DNA from: Scatophagus argus
Taxonomy: Eukaryota; Chordata; Actinopteri; Scatophagidae
DNA: 64,000 bases
Assembly (NCBI RefSeq): GCF_020382885.2
Contig: NC_058515.1
Span: 5,563,223-5,627,222, forward strand
Reading direction: 5' to 3'
Shown: positions 12,671 through 23,128 of the stretch, piece after piece
How positions within the stretch are numbered: the first letter of the stretch is position 1
How the letters are laid out: each line of letters begins with the position of its first letter
The notes under the pieces: model-generated
What the model saw: the letters and a program-made list of their open reading frames with translations, nothing else
Database searches by the model: none
What the model was told of the DNA's origin: nothing
Translations under genes and position numbers: made by a program

Positions 12671-12699
12671 TTTTCGAAATCGAGAACTGCTGAGGGTGC

Positions 12700-14742
12700 G
12701 TTCAAGAACACGCTGCAACGTTTTGTCAGATCTATGAATTTTCTATTATACACATTTTCTGAAATAAAACGCAAACCTGCTTATAAGCAAGCTTATCTCG
12801 TGTTAGTGTAAACCACTTATATTAACATACTTGACTTACGAAATAAAAAAATCAAATGAATAAACTGTAGAAAACGTGTCAACATATTGTGACATAAACT
12901 AAGAAATAGAGGTTATTTTGTAATGTTATATCTTTGTTCATATTTTCATAGTAACTTTAATTTCTATCCAGACATAGACACCGTAGACATTTTTATTCCC
13001 AAAAGTCAGTTTTATTTCACAATGATATATTCCCCAATGTCACATTCAGTTTAAAAATCTTTCTTTTCACTTATCTGGTTTGTTTGTATATTTTATACAA
13101 TTCATTTACTGTCTAAATGATTTTTTTTATAATGTCTTATCTATTCATTTAATCCCTTATACATAGTAGCTGGTTTAACTGTTTCCCCAGGGAAGGAGTG
13201 GATCATACTGTATGTTATGAAATATGAATATCATGGTATTGTGGTTACACATCTCATGGGATTTCAGTTATTACAATAGTATGATAGAGCTCACGTATCC
13301 TCTCTTGCTTGCATTAACTGCTCTAAGTAGTGAATTGTTGAGATGTTCTTATAAAGGAGACGAGCATGAAAAGACTCCACCTGCTCGGTCATGATAACCT
13401 CCTCAGTCACTGGTTCTCAGACTTTTACTGCATGTAAATATCTTCTTAATGCTCCTGCAAGTGTCGCAAAGTATTGTTGCAGCAACAACATTGTTGCATT
13501 TGTTTTGTCTTTGTTAAACAAATTCATAGTAGGTTATATTACATTAGGCAAACCGGAGAGACACCTGTTGTCTCACTGTCTCACTGACACATAATATTGA
13601 GCGTGTAATCTGTGACTTTGCATACTGAGATGGAAAAAAAAAAAAAAACAGAACTCAGAGCTCTGAAAATTTTCTTAAAAGTACAATTATCCAGCTGTGC
13701 TGTGTATATCTGTGGACGAGGTAATGAGTTTCATTCAGCCACATCATTGTTATGATTTGATGAGTTCACTTCCAAATGATGTGATAGTGCCTTCTCAGCG
13801 TACCATATGAAATACTTTTAATTTCAAAATGCCTGTTAAAAAGTGACCCAAAGTTATTGTAGTTAACTAAAAATTAAACCAAATTACCTCCTCTACATTT
13901 GAAATAAAAACAAAATAAAATCTTGACCAGACAAAAAAAGGAAACGTAAACTGAAACAACATCGTGTACTTACTAAAATAAAACAAAAGTATGCAGGAAA
14001 GTGTTTCAGTTTTACAATTTATCAGTTTTGGTCAAATTTGTTAACACAGCAAGCATGAGGAGGAACTGGATCATATGTTTATTGAGACTGGGATGTATGC
14101 ACACATACGTTCACAAAGTGTTGTCTTTGAATTGGTATATATCCAAACTTATAAAATTGAAACTAATAATACTAAAACTGAACTTTTTAAGCCAATAAAA
14201 ATACTATCTAGAATGAGCAAACCCAATGTGGAAACTAACAAAAACTAAAATGACTTGAATGCAAGAATTTAAAACAAACTAAATCTGTAAACTATAAACT
14301 ATATATTAACTCTGACCTCAATTAACGACCTCAACAAAAGTTTTCACTTCTACATTACTACCACATTTTTATTTGAGTCCCACATTTTTGCTGCACTAAA
14401 ACATTCAACCCCATCTGTTTTGGTTTAATAAGCTTATAGTTGTTGTCCTTTTATACAGCAGAGATTTAACACACTAGAACAATAATGAAACAAACACGGT
14501 CATGTACTTATTATAGCTAGGCCAAACACATAATATGTGAGACAGAACAAATTTCCGACATATCTACGTACTGTATGTACCATCACAAACCCATCAAGTA
14601 GAATGTATTTTGACATATACCTTTAAATAAAATCGATTTCTGTCACATGTCAGACTAATTATATCCTTGAACATTTGACACAAAGCAGACTCCACTGACA
14701 GTAATTCTTCTGCAGTCTGGGAGTTACTGTCCAGGAGGTGGA
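12700..14742. other. Intergenic between cct7 and the receptor gene
   Basis: AT-rich DNA with no supported gene. It includes an A14 run near 13635 and a TTTATT at 14078-14083 that could serve as the minus-strand polyadenylation signal of the receptor gene. Short open frames lack any recognisable domain. Confidence 0.5.
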
Positions 14743-16583
14743 CTACGTGTTTTGTGAGGGCAGCCTGTCAGCCTTCATACAGGGCAGCCTGCCCAGTTTG
14801 TGCAGGTGGAGCAGAGGCTGCAGGTAGCTACAGCTGGCTGCAGCAGCGAAAGCCAAGGCCATAAAATCACACTTCAGTGTTTGAGCTGAAACCAGTCCCT
14901 CCATGGGCAACGTGATAATTAAGGGGAGGTAGTTGAGCGTGAGGACGGCTTGAATGACGGCTATGTTGAAGAAGGCTTTCTTCTTCATGAGATTGAGCTC
15001 CCTCTTTCCCCTCAGCTCGCTTCTCTCAACTTTCCTCTCATTTTCCTCCTTTCTGTCTTCTTTATGCTCTTGTTTTCCCTCCTCTGAATTGTTTTTGTGA
15101 GTTTCTCTTTTCTCCTCCCTTTTCTTCTTCTTCCTCTTCATCTCCTTCATCATTGTATCCCCAGGTGGTTTTTTACGTAATGTTTTGAGAATAGACAGGC
15201 AGCAGAAGGTGTCTATGAGTAGAACAGGGAGGAACAACACACACATTGAGGCGTAAGTGCGCTCGAAGAGAGCGTGTGATGCCATGAGGACATAAACGCA
15301 CCATGAGATACCCAAACATCTCCATCTGTACTGACGTGCATTGAACCTGGAAGAAAGAGAAGGAGGAAGGCACAGACTTTATTTACACACCTCAAATCTC
15401 CAGCCCAGTTTTCACAAGCTAATTGCAAGTGAAAATAAATGTATTCCAGGTCTGAATTCTAACCATAAACAAAGTGAAAATGACCATTAAAGGAGCACTG
15501 CAACAGTTTATTATGGCACTTCTGTAAAACTCAGGAACCACATCTCAGTTACGCTTAGTTATTAAACCTGCTCATCAGATTGTTTTCACTTCGCTGCTGA
15601 CTAATGCACTGAAGCCGCATTAGCGATTGGCTGGAGCTGCTAGTTTCCATCCTGCCAATCAAAGTCAACCTGTATCCTGTATACGCTCGTTGATCTCATC
15701 CACATTTCTTGCTTGTTTTATAGCTATTTTTTTTGATCACCATTCTTTCTTTTGCAGACATTGGGTTAGACCCCTACAGGCCACGAGGATGGCCCCACAG
15801 GGTGGACCTACGTGTGTGAAATAAAGTTAAACTGAAATTATTTGACAGCCACGTTATCAACCCTAAAGCTACACTAAAGTATAAGAAATAGGTGTAATGT
15901 CGTACGTGTCCCAGGACATTAACCCTGTGTGTGGTCTTACCGTAGATAGAAGAGGGGTCGCACCACAGCCATGTACCTCTCCACACACACCATACAGAGG
16001 AGCAGCGGCTTCAGAATGAACACCATCGAGGCCATGAACAGCATCAGCACCGGCACATGGTCACTTTGCCACACATACTGATTGACAAAGACCGTGGCTA
16101 AGACCAGGTAGAAGAACAGCTGGATGAGAGCCAGGTGGAGGGGGAAGAAGTCCGCAGGAAGGACACCAGCAGCCTTTGACCTTTAAGTTTAGGAAATGAT
16201 AAATAAAGCTGTGACAGAACTGGATGGACAAAGAGAATGTAAACTGAACTTTTACAAAAAATATGTATTCATAAAAAAGATAAAGATAAACATCAAAGTT
16301 ATTGCAATTTTTCCTTAATTAGATCATTTATTGACGATGCATTCTGGCATGTGACTGTGTATGCCAAAATGTAAAATGTAAATATTTACCTTTTAGCCAG
16401 GATGTGACAGATGAGCCAGAGGTTTAACGGGGCACCAACGAGGAATTCAAAGACGTAGGTGGTGGAGAGGATGAGGAGGCCCGCTGAGGGTCGTTCTGTA
16501 TTGCTAGCATCATCATAGATATAACACTCTGACCAGTAATACCCTGAAGCTGAGGAAGAAGAGTTGACAGCAGATCCGTTCAT
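14743..16583 (-). CDS. Atypical rhodopsin-like G protein-coupled receptor
   Basis: Three exons in transcript order: 16583-16390, 16180-15941, 15346-14743; 1038 bases, 345 aa. The start at 16583 is one base inside the exon; the strong acceptor TTCCCTTGCAG just upstream implies a 5' non-coding exon and rules out the in-frame ATG at 16616. Seven hydrophobic segments fit TM1 about 33-62 (N54 in GAPLNLW), TM2 76-97, TM3 108-131 followed by ERY 132-134, TM4 154-172, TM5 178-200, TM6 269-292 and TM7 304-326. N2 and N7 are N-glycosylation sequons. Oddities: the TM2 Asp (2.50) position reads Gln (Q85), the TM3 disulfide Cys is absent, ECL2 is very short, TM6 has NYLP not CWxP, and TM7 has LQPLLHLH where NPxxY is expected. 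The third intracellular loop (about 203-267) is extremely Lys/Glu-rich. Family and ligand are unknown to me. Confidence 0.82.
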
Positions 16584-17786
16584 ACTGCAAGGGAAGACAG
16601 AGAAATGGAGGTTCATTTATTTAAGTATTTTTTAACCTGTTGTAATGAAGATACAGTGACAAGCCTGCAGGTAGAGAATTGGTGAGTGATAATTTATCAA
16701 GAAATTTTGAACGTACAGGAAAGTAGCTAGAACAAACCTTTCAGCGTGCAGTATATGGTGCTCTGAAGACAGCTGGGTTTGTTTGGACAGTTTGGATGTA
16801 TGGAGGGTCAACCTGCTGCCTTCACAAGCACTTAGCATGAAAGAGGTCACACAGATTTGCATTAAAATGACATAAACCAGATGCAAGTAGCATGACTGCA
16901 TGCTGTGAGTCTGATGCACACTCGTTACAAGTGTTTTTGGTCTTCAAGTTCTGCTCTTATTACATTTTTGTTTTGTTTTGTTTTGTTTTCCACCACAAGC
17001 AGTAGAGACAGTACTCTTTTAGTCATGAACTGTGGAATAACAGACTGATCTCAGAAGTGACATAGAATGTATTAATATTTATATGAGATTGGAAGCTCTT
17101 TCGTAATTATGTGTAAATTGCCACATTAGCACAAAGCAATTATACTGCTAATTTGATGATGTGATGTATTGTCTTTTGTTCTCACTCACATCTGGCAAAT
17201 TTCTTTGTATAGCACCCACCAACAAAGTAATATGCTTTACATAATGACTTGAAAGAGACATTAAGACAATATATAAAATAATTATGGAAAAAGACAAATA
17301 GAAATAGATTTTTAAAAATAAAACAAACCTAAAATAGGCCGAAATTGATGAAAATATAATAAAATAAAAAAGCTCTGAAATTTATGAATACATAGGTACA
17401 AGTGTTCTTGAATGCAGCTTTGATTACGCCTTGCGGCTGCGCTGAATGCAGACCTCTGATTGGTTTACAGCTTGTGCGTCGCAGCCTGCAGTGTGTTTGA
17501 TATACCATCAGCATGAACTGCATGGGCGGAGGCCTGGTTCGGCTGTATATTTAACAGAGACGACTCCACCCGTATAGATATTCTTAACAACAAAACAAGC
17601 GCTCACAATCTTTTGACAAGTTCTCGCGCGGAGTTTAGATATTGTACACATATCTGTGGCGGGAGACGTTGAACAGAGCATATTAGAGAAGAAATCGTTG
17701 TTTTGATAATATACATAGTGTCAAAATAAAGTAGGACAGCAGGAAGAGTTGCGGCAATAGAAGTGTTTTTGGAGGAAAACGCAAAG
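16584..17786. other. Head-to-head region between the receptor and kelch genes
   Basis: 1.2 kb separating divergent starts. It should hold the receptor's 5' non-coding exon (position not determined) and the promoter of the kelch gene. The GC content rises in 17400-17680, which contains GGGCGGAGGC near 17524 and TCTCGCGCGG near 17623. (TTTTG)n occurs near 16968-16990. Confidence 0.5.
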
Positions 17787-20700
17787 ATGGATGATTTCGG
17801 GATTTATGCGGTTTTCGGAGTAAACGGTCCGCCTCAAAGGCTGCTGAGGTATGATAAACGATGCATGTTTTTCCCCGTCGAAACATTGTATCTGAATTAC
17901 ATCTCAAGTGTTGTTAAATAACGATTTTTGTAAGCATCGGTGGCCCGAGTGATAAAGTTGCTCCTCATTGGCGCCTCTTTAAAGTAGCCGTGTTTATAGA
18001 GGAGAGTACGTCGGTTAGCTTCTCTGTTTTTGTGAAACACATGCCAATAAATACTTTCTCATCTCTAACTTTCTTTTCCCCGAATGACAAGAAACGAATA
18101 TTCACTTATTTTCTCGTGTTTCTCCATCAGTGCTGAAGGTTCGTGCAGGGCGTCTGTTGCAGTCCCCCCAAGTGTCCGACAGGTGGTGCTGTTCAGCAGC
18201 GGACCGTGGGGTGAGAGGATTTGCGTCAACGCAGAACTCAACGATGCTGACCGGATACCCATCACTATTGGAAAACTGACTCCATACAACAAGTAGGTTC
18301 ACTTTCAGGGTTTTGTCCTCGTGATAAGATTTGATGATACGATGTTTATTTATATAAGAAATGCTGACTGTGTTGTGGGTGCTGTCCTGTGCATCTGCTC
18401 TATCCCACTGTCATCAAATCTGAATACACTATTAAAAAAATCACATGTCAGATTAACCTTTCATTGAATATCACATCTTGTGTCCTCCAGGTGCCTGTCA
18501 TGGGAGCAGTGGGAAGAGGAGACATGGACAGACAGTGTCACACTGAGCATCACTCTGGAAGGAGGAAACCTGGTAAATCTCAAACAGACCCTAAGATTCA
18601 GAACTGGGGATAGCCACACTAAACAGGCATGAGAAGTAATAGTTTATTCTGTTCTTACCAGCTAATCACCAAGCCATAAGAATATAAGCATGAAAATGTA
18701 ACTTGTATGCCTTAAGTTGTTACAATCTGTTGTCTTGTTAAGTATGATAAATACATTCCTGTGCTCTTTCCTCAGGTAAAAGCAGATTGGTCAGAACCAG
18801 AGCTCATCCTGGCTGTGAAAGAATACACACCAAAGGTAATTTGTGGGAATGATATAGTATTACTGATAACAGTATCAGAAATTAGCCGGCGGACAGCAAA
18901 ATCCCATATCAAGAGGTACATGCAATAGTCAGTATTGTCAGCATAACTTTTGATAGTGTTTATTTACTTTTGTGGTTGCCTACATTTACCACAATGCAGC
19001 ATTGCTTTTCAGTCTATTCAGACTAATTTGCCACATGATAAATGACACAGACATTTCTGATTGTCCCAGGACACCGTGGCTCCCCTCGCAGCCCGTGAGG
19101 TCAACGGCAAGAGAAAGAGAGATCGAATGTCAGAGGGAAACAGTGAGGAAAATAAGATGTTGAAGAGAGGGGAGGAAGAGAACGTGTGTCCAAATGGTAG
19201 CGTGGAGAAGACCACGCCTGTGCGAAAGGCCCGAGGTCAAACCAAAGGGGGCCAGAAGCTGTTCAGTAGTGGAGGTGATGCAACAAAAATGAAAGGTACA
19301 GGTGAGAGAGATGGAAATGTGTGTGTAAGACAGAGTGGTGCTGGTACCTAGCTCAGTGCGGAGGAGTAAAGCACTTCTTTGTGTACGGTTAGTGTGTCTC
19401 TTATATCCTTCCCTTTCTCCTTTCTACAGCTAATGGAGCTGTAGAGGAGCAGGGGATTGTGGGAAGAACGCCTCCTCAGAGCTCAGCCAGGACAAAGAGT
19501 AGGCAGGCCAAGACTCCTACGCAGACTGGTAACTTTGTGCATACACATTACATACAGCTTTAGTTTGTTTCTTTTTCTTTTTTTTCCACTTTACTTTACA
19601 TGTTTAAGCACTTTTGCAGGTCCTGTAGCTGGCACAGTGACGACCTGAGGTCACAGAATGATGTTTTCTGTTTGTGTTTCTCATGTAGTGAGTAGTGTTC
19701 ACTGCAGCATCTGGCGTGAGCTAGGAGCTGGCTGTCCCTGAAATGTTTACACTTTATTTGACGCTTGTGAGACATAAAAATGACAAATCTCTGGTTTTCC
19801 TGTAGCCCCACTGATCAGCCCATCAGGTCGCTGGGGTCAGACTCTGTGTCCCATTGATGCTCAGACAGCCATTCTGATTGGAGGGCAGGGAGCCAGGATG
19901 CAGTTCTGCAAAGATCCCATGTGGAAGCTCTGCACAGGTCAGTCAGTAATGGACACCATTTTGGAGTTTGTTTCACACGCCAGTGAGAATTGTGTTTAAT
20001 TCCATGGGTTTGTGTCAGAGCCAAGTGTTCTTGTCTCTGTCCAACAGAGGACATGTCCTGGGTTGCAGCGGAGACTCTGGCAGAAGGTCCGACACCCGAG
20101 GCCAGGATCGGCCACACAGCCATTTATGACCCGGACTCAAGGCGCATCTTTGTGTTTGGAGGCTCTAAGAACAAGAAGTGGTTCAACGATGTTCACATCT
20201 TGGACACGCAGAGCTGGAAGTGGACCATGGTGGAGGTGTGCATGTTTGCCTGTTGAAAGTTCATTTTTCTCTCCTGTGCTCTCCCCTCACGGCCGCCTCT
20301 TCTCTCTCGTCTCCTCCAGGCTCAAGGGAAGGTTCCTCCTCTGGCCTACCACAGCTGCAGCATGTTTCGGGGTGAACTGTTCGTGCTGGGAGGGGTGTTT
20401 CCTCGTCCAAACCCCGAGCCAGACGGCTGCAGCGACTCTCTGTATATCTTCGACCCACACCTCTCCATCTGGTACCAGCCCATTGTGACGGGCGTTGCAC
20501 CCTCGCCCCGCTCAGGGTAAGATGGTTTGATCCAAATGTCGTGTAATCACTTTGTTTTCTCCTGGTCTTATCCTCCTTCTGTCTTTCTCTTGCAGTCACT
20601 CTGCGTGCGTGATGCAGGAGAGGAAGATCTACGTGTTTGGTGGGTGGGACACTCCCGTCTGCTACAATGACATGTACATGTTGGACCTTGGTAAGCCACA

Positions 20701-21910
20701 CACCAGCTGGTTTTTATCAGAATTTCCATGCACACACAAGTAAGGAACACATGTATATCTGAAGTGAGGAGTAAATGTGTATCCCAGCATCTATGATTAA
20801 TAGTAAAATGTTTTTGTGTTTTAGGTCTGATGGAGTTTTCTGTAGTGAAAACAGCTGGGAAAGCCCCCTCACCTCGAAGGTACTCGAAAATGTACCCAAT
20901 TATCAACTGTCAACAACCAAAGTTTTTCATTTTCATCCAAATTTAGCCAATTTTTGATTTCTATTTTTTCTTGTGTTTATGTAGCCCTTACTTACTTACA
21001 ACAAACATATGTTTCCATCAAAATAAGTGAAGCATTGTGGGTATCAGTACCTAAAGTGTGCATTGGCATCAAGTGGTTTCGACAATATTGACTCGCATTT
21101 GCAACACTTTTTACATTACATTACATTGTTTAATTTGTGCATGTGTGTGTGTGGATGTGTGCACGTGTGTACCAGCTGGCACGGCAGCGTTGTGCTCTCA
21201 GACACAAAGTTCCTGATCCACGGAGGATACAACGGAAACAACGCTCTCAGCGACACCTTCATCTTTGATACAGGTATTTACATACATACATTTACATACA
21301 GGTTCTAATTTCATATAACGCCAAACTGGAATTTACAGAAAGTACAGAAAATGAATATGATATGTAGACCAGTGAATTATGACTAAGGCTGCAACTAATA
21401 ATTATTTTATTATTGAATAATCTGTCAGTTAACTTAATCGGTTAATCATTTGGATTCGGTTAAGCGAAGGAAGATTTGGTTTATAAGATGTCAGAAACAG
21501 TGCAAAATCCCTGATATATCACAGGAAATCAGAAAGTATTTGCATTTGAGAAGCAGAGAATTTTGGCCTTTATTCCTTACGGAAATGACTCAACAAAAAT
21601 AAAGCATCTACTATATTCTATTCTAGTTGTCACTGCATTGATTGAACTACTCGCTTTCATTTGTTTCACTGTCTCAGACACCAACAGCTGGACGGAGGTG
21701 ACGCTCCCTCAGCTCTCCGTCCCCAGGGCGGGACACTCCATCATCACCATGGAGACAGCCGGTCGCCGCTGTCTCTCGGAAGACGACGAAGAAGCGGGCG
21801 CAGGCTCCGTCAGCAGAACTCTGCTGGTGTTCGGAGGCGGAGATAACGAGGGCAACTTCTACTCCGACCTGACGACTGTCACCGTGGAGGAACTGCTCGC
21901 TGCTATTTAA
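17787..21910 (+). CDS. Kelch-repeat protein with novel N-terminal domain
   Basis: Thirteen exons: 17787-17848, 18131-18292, 18491-18572, 18776-18835, 19070-19301, 19430-19528, 19806-19937, 20048-20235, 20320-20516, 20596-20690, 20825-20879, 21176-21273, 21678-21910; 1695 bases, 564 aa, all phases consistent. Residues 1-122 form a domain I do not recognise, starting MDDFGIYAVFGVNGPPQRLL and rich in beta-like segments and Trp (LSWEQWEEETW). Residues 123-232 are a charged, low-complexity linker with KRKR (136-139), a possible nuclear localisation signal. Residues 233-564 contain about six kelch motifs with the diagnostic double Gly (AILIGGQG, IFVFGGSK, LFVLGGVF, IYVFGGWD, FLIHGGYN, LLVFGGGD) and conserved Trp, so a six-bladed beta-propeller is expected. 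No BTB, F-box or transmembrane segment is seen. It may correspond to the zebrafish gene annotated kelch repeat-containing protein (krcp), recalled with low certainty. Confidence 0.9.
21386..21600. repeat. Diverged MITE-like dispersed repeat in kelch-gene intron
   Basis: Begins GGCTGCAACTAATAATTATT and continues with ATTATTGAATAATCTGTCAG, GTTAATCATTTGG, ATAAGATGTCAGAAA and GAGAATTTTGGCC. This order matches a very common teleost dispersed element with a GGGCTGCAACTAACGATTAT terminus, probably a non-autonomous hAT. The right terminus is not clear, so the end is approximate. Confidence 0.6.
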
Positions 21911-22507
21911 AGAGAGTGAGTCAGAGGTGAATCCTCACTGCCTGACTGGAGGTGCCGCTAACACCCCCACAGACTCTTTATTATTTATGTCCCTGTAGTT
22001 TGTCTTTGTTTCCTTTTGGTTGTTTCAGCCCTTGTTTCTTTCTGTTATAAATATATTTTTAAAGGGGTTAAAAGTTTTGCTATTGGGAAAATGTGAAGTT
22101 TGGGCATTTCATGAATACAGATCTCTAAAGCTACTTTTTATTTTTTTTGCAAACTTTAAAGACTCGAGATTCCTCAGTCTCCCCTTGTGGATCCATGTGA
22201 CTAAGAGCAGTGGTTTGATGTATCAGACATTTGAGATTATTTACGTCATCAAGGACAGATTTTTCAAAGCTTTTCAAGTTCTTTCTCAGGTAAAAAATGT
22301 ATATATATTTTTAATCATTTAAGTATTTTTCTTTCACTAATGAATAATGGCTTTCGGGCAGCCTTGATATTTGGAGCATGTTGACAGTGCGTTCACTGTA
22401 TTTAGTTATGCTCAAAATCGTGACATTTGTTTTCGACATCATCTCCAAAATCTCAATTCCTGTTCCTATGCTGTTCCGTTTTACACTTGGCTTTTTTCTT
22501 TTTAATT

Positions 22508-22513
22508 AATAAA
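22508..22513 (+). terminator. Candidate polyadenylation signal of the kelch gene
   Basis: AATAAA followed by a T/G-rich stretch (tatatttttgttgttttatttt), about 600 bases past the stop codon. The 3' UTR would be 21911 to about 22530. Confidence 0.55.
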
Positions 22514-23097
22514 CGTTTGATTTTACTTATATTTTTGTTGTTTTATTTTTACAGTTGCATCTCTGTAAAGAAAGCAAACCTGTGCAGAGATGCTGAGGCA
22601 ATAATTAAACCCACCTTTTAAATCTGACATGAAACGCAGAGGTACACACAAACCAGGCACAGTCAGTCCGACTTGGTTTTAACAAGGTCTGGCACTTTAA
22701 ACGGGGAGGCCCTTTTAATAACATCCCTCTAGTCTTGGTAACTCAGCACAAACATGAGCTAATGTCAGACTAGCAGAGTAACACTGATGTCATCTTCAAA
22801 GAGGCCGAGCTAAATGGAACCGTTTTAATAAAAGATTAGCGGGGCACGAAGGGGTGATTAGCTTAGTTTCTGCTGAACTGCTGATAATGGTGTCGTGAAT
22901 GTGACTGTTATTGAACTTTTAATAATTTCATTGGATTACACAGAAAACCTCTTTGGTAAACAGGCTGTTTTTATAAGTCAGTTAATGACCACTTATTTAA
23001 TGTGCAAACAAACAATCCATTCAGCATTTCCATGTCTGTTCCATTGATCCCACTCAGGGAACTTCAAATGTCGCACATAAAGTGTGAGAACAGGTAC

Positions 23098-23128
23098 ATG
23101 TATTAGATAAGTAACTTATCTAATACAT
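23098..23128. repeat. Perfect 15+1+15 palindrome
   Basis: The left arm ATGTATTAGATAAGT (23098-23112) is the exact reverse complement of 23114-23128, with one central A. Each arm holds an AGATAAG-type GATA site. It could be cruciform-forming or a dimeric factor site. Confidence 0.9.

Noticed and set aside
16386..16616. Upstream in-frame ATG at 16616 for the receptor
   Set aside because: A strong splice acceptor (TCTTCCCTTGCAG) lies between it and the ATG at 16583, so the upstream ATG is probably intronic.
20261..20701. Minus-strand frame of 146 codons
   Set aside because: Antisense shadow of kelch exons; the sense frame carries the clear kelch motifs.
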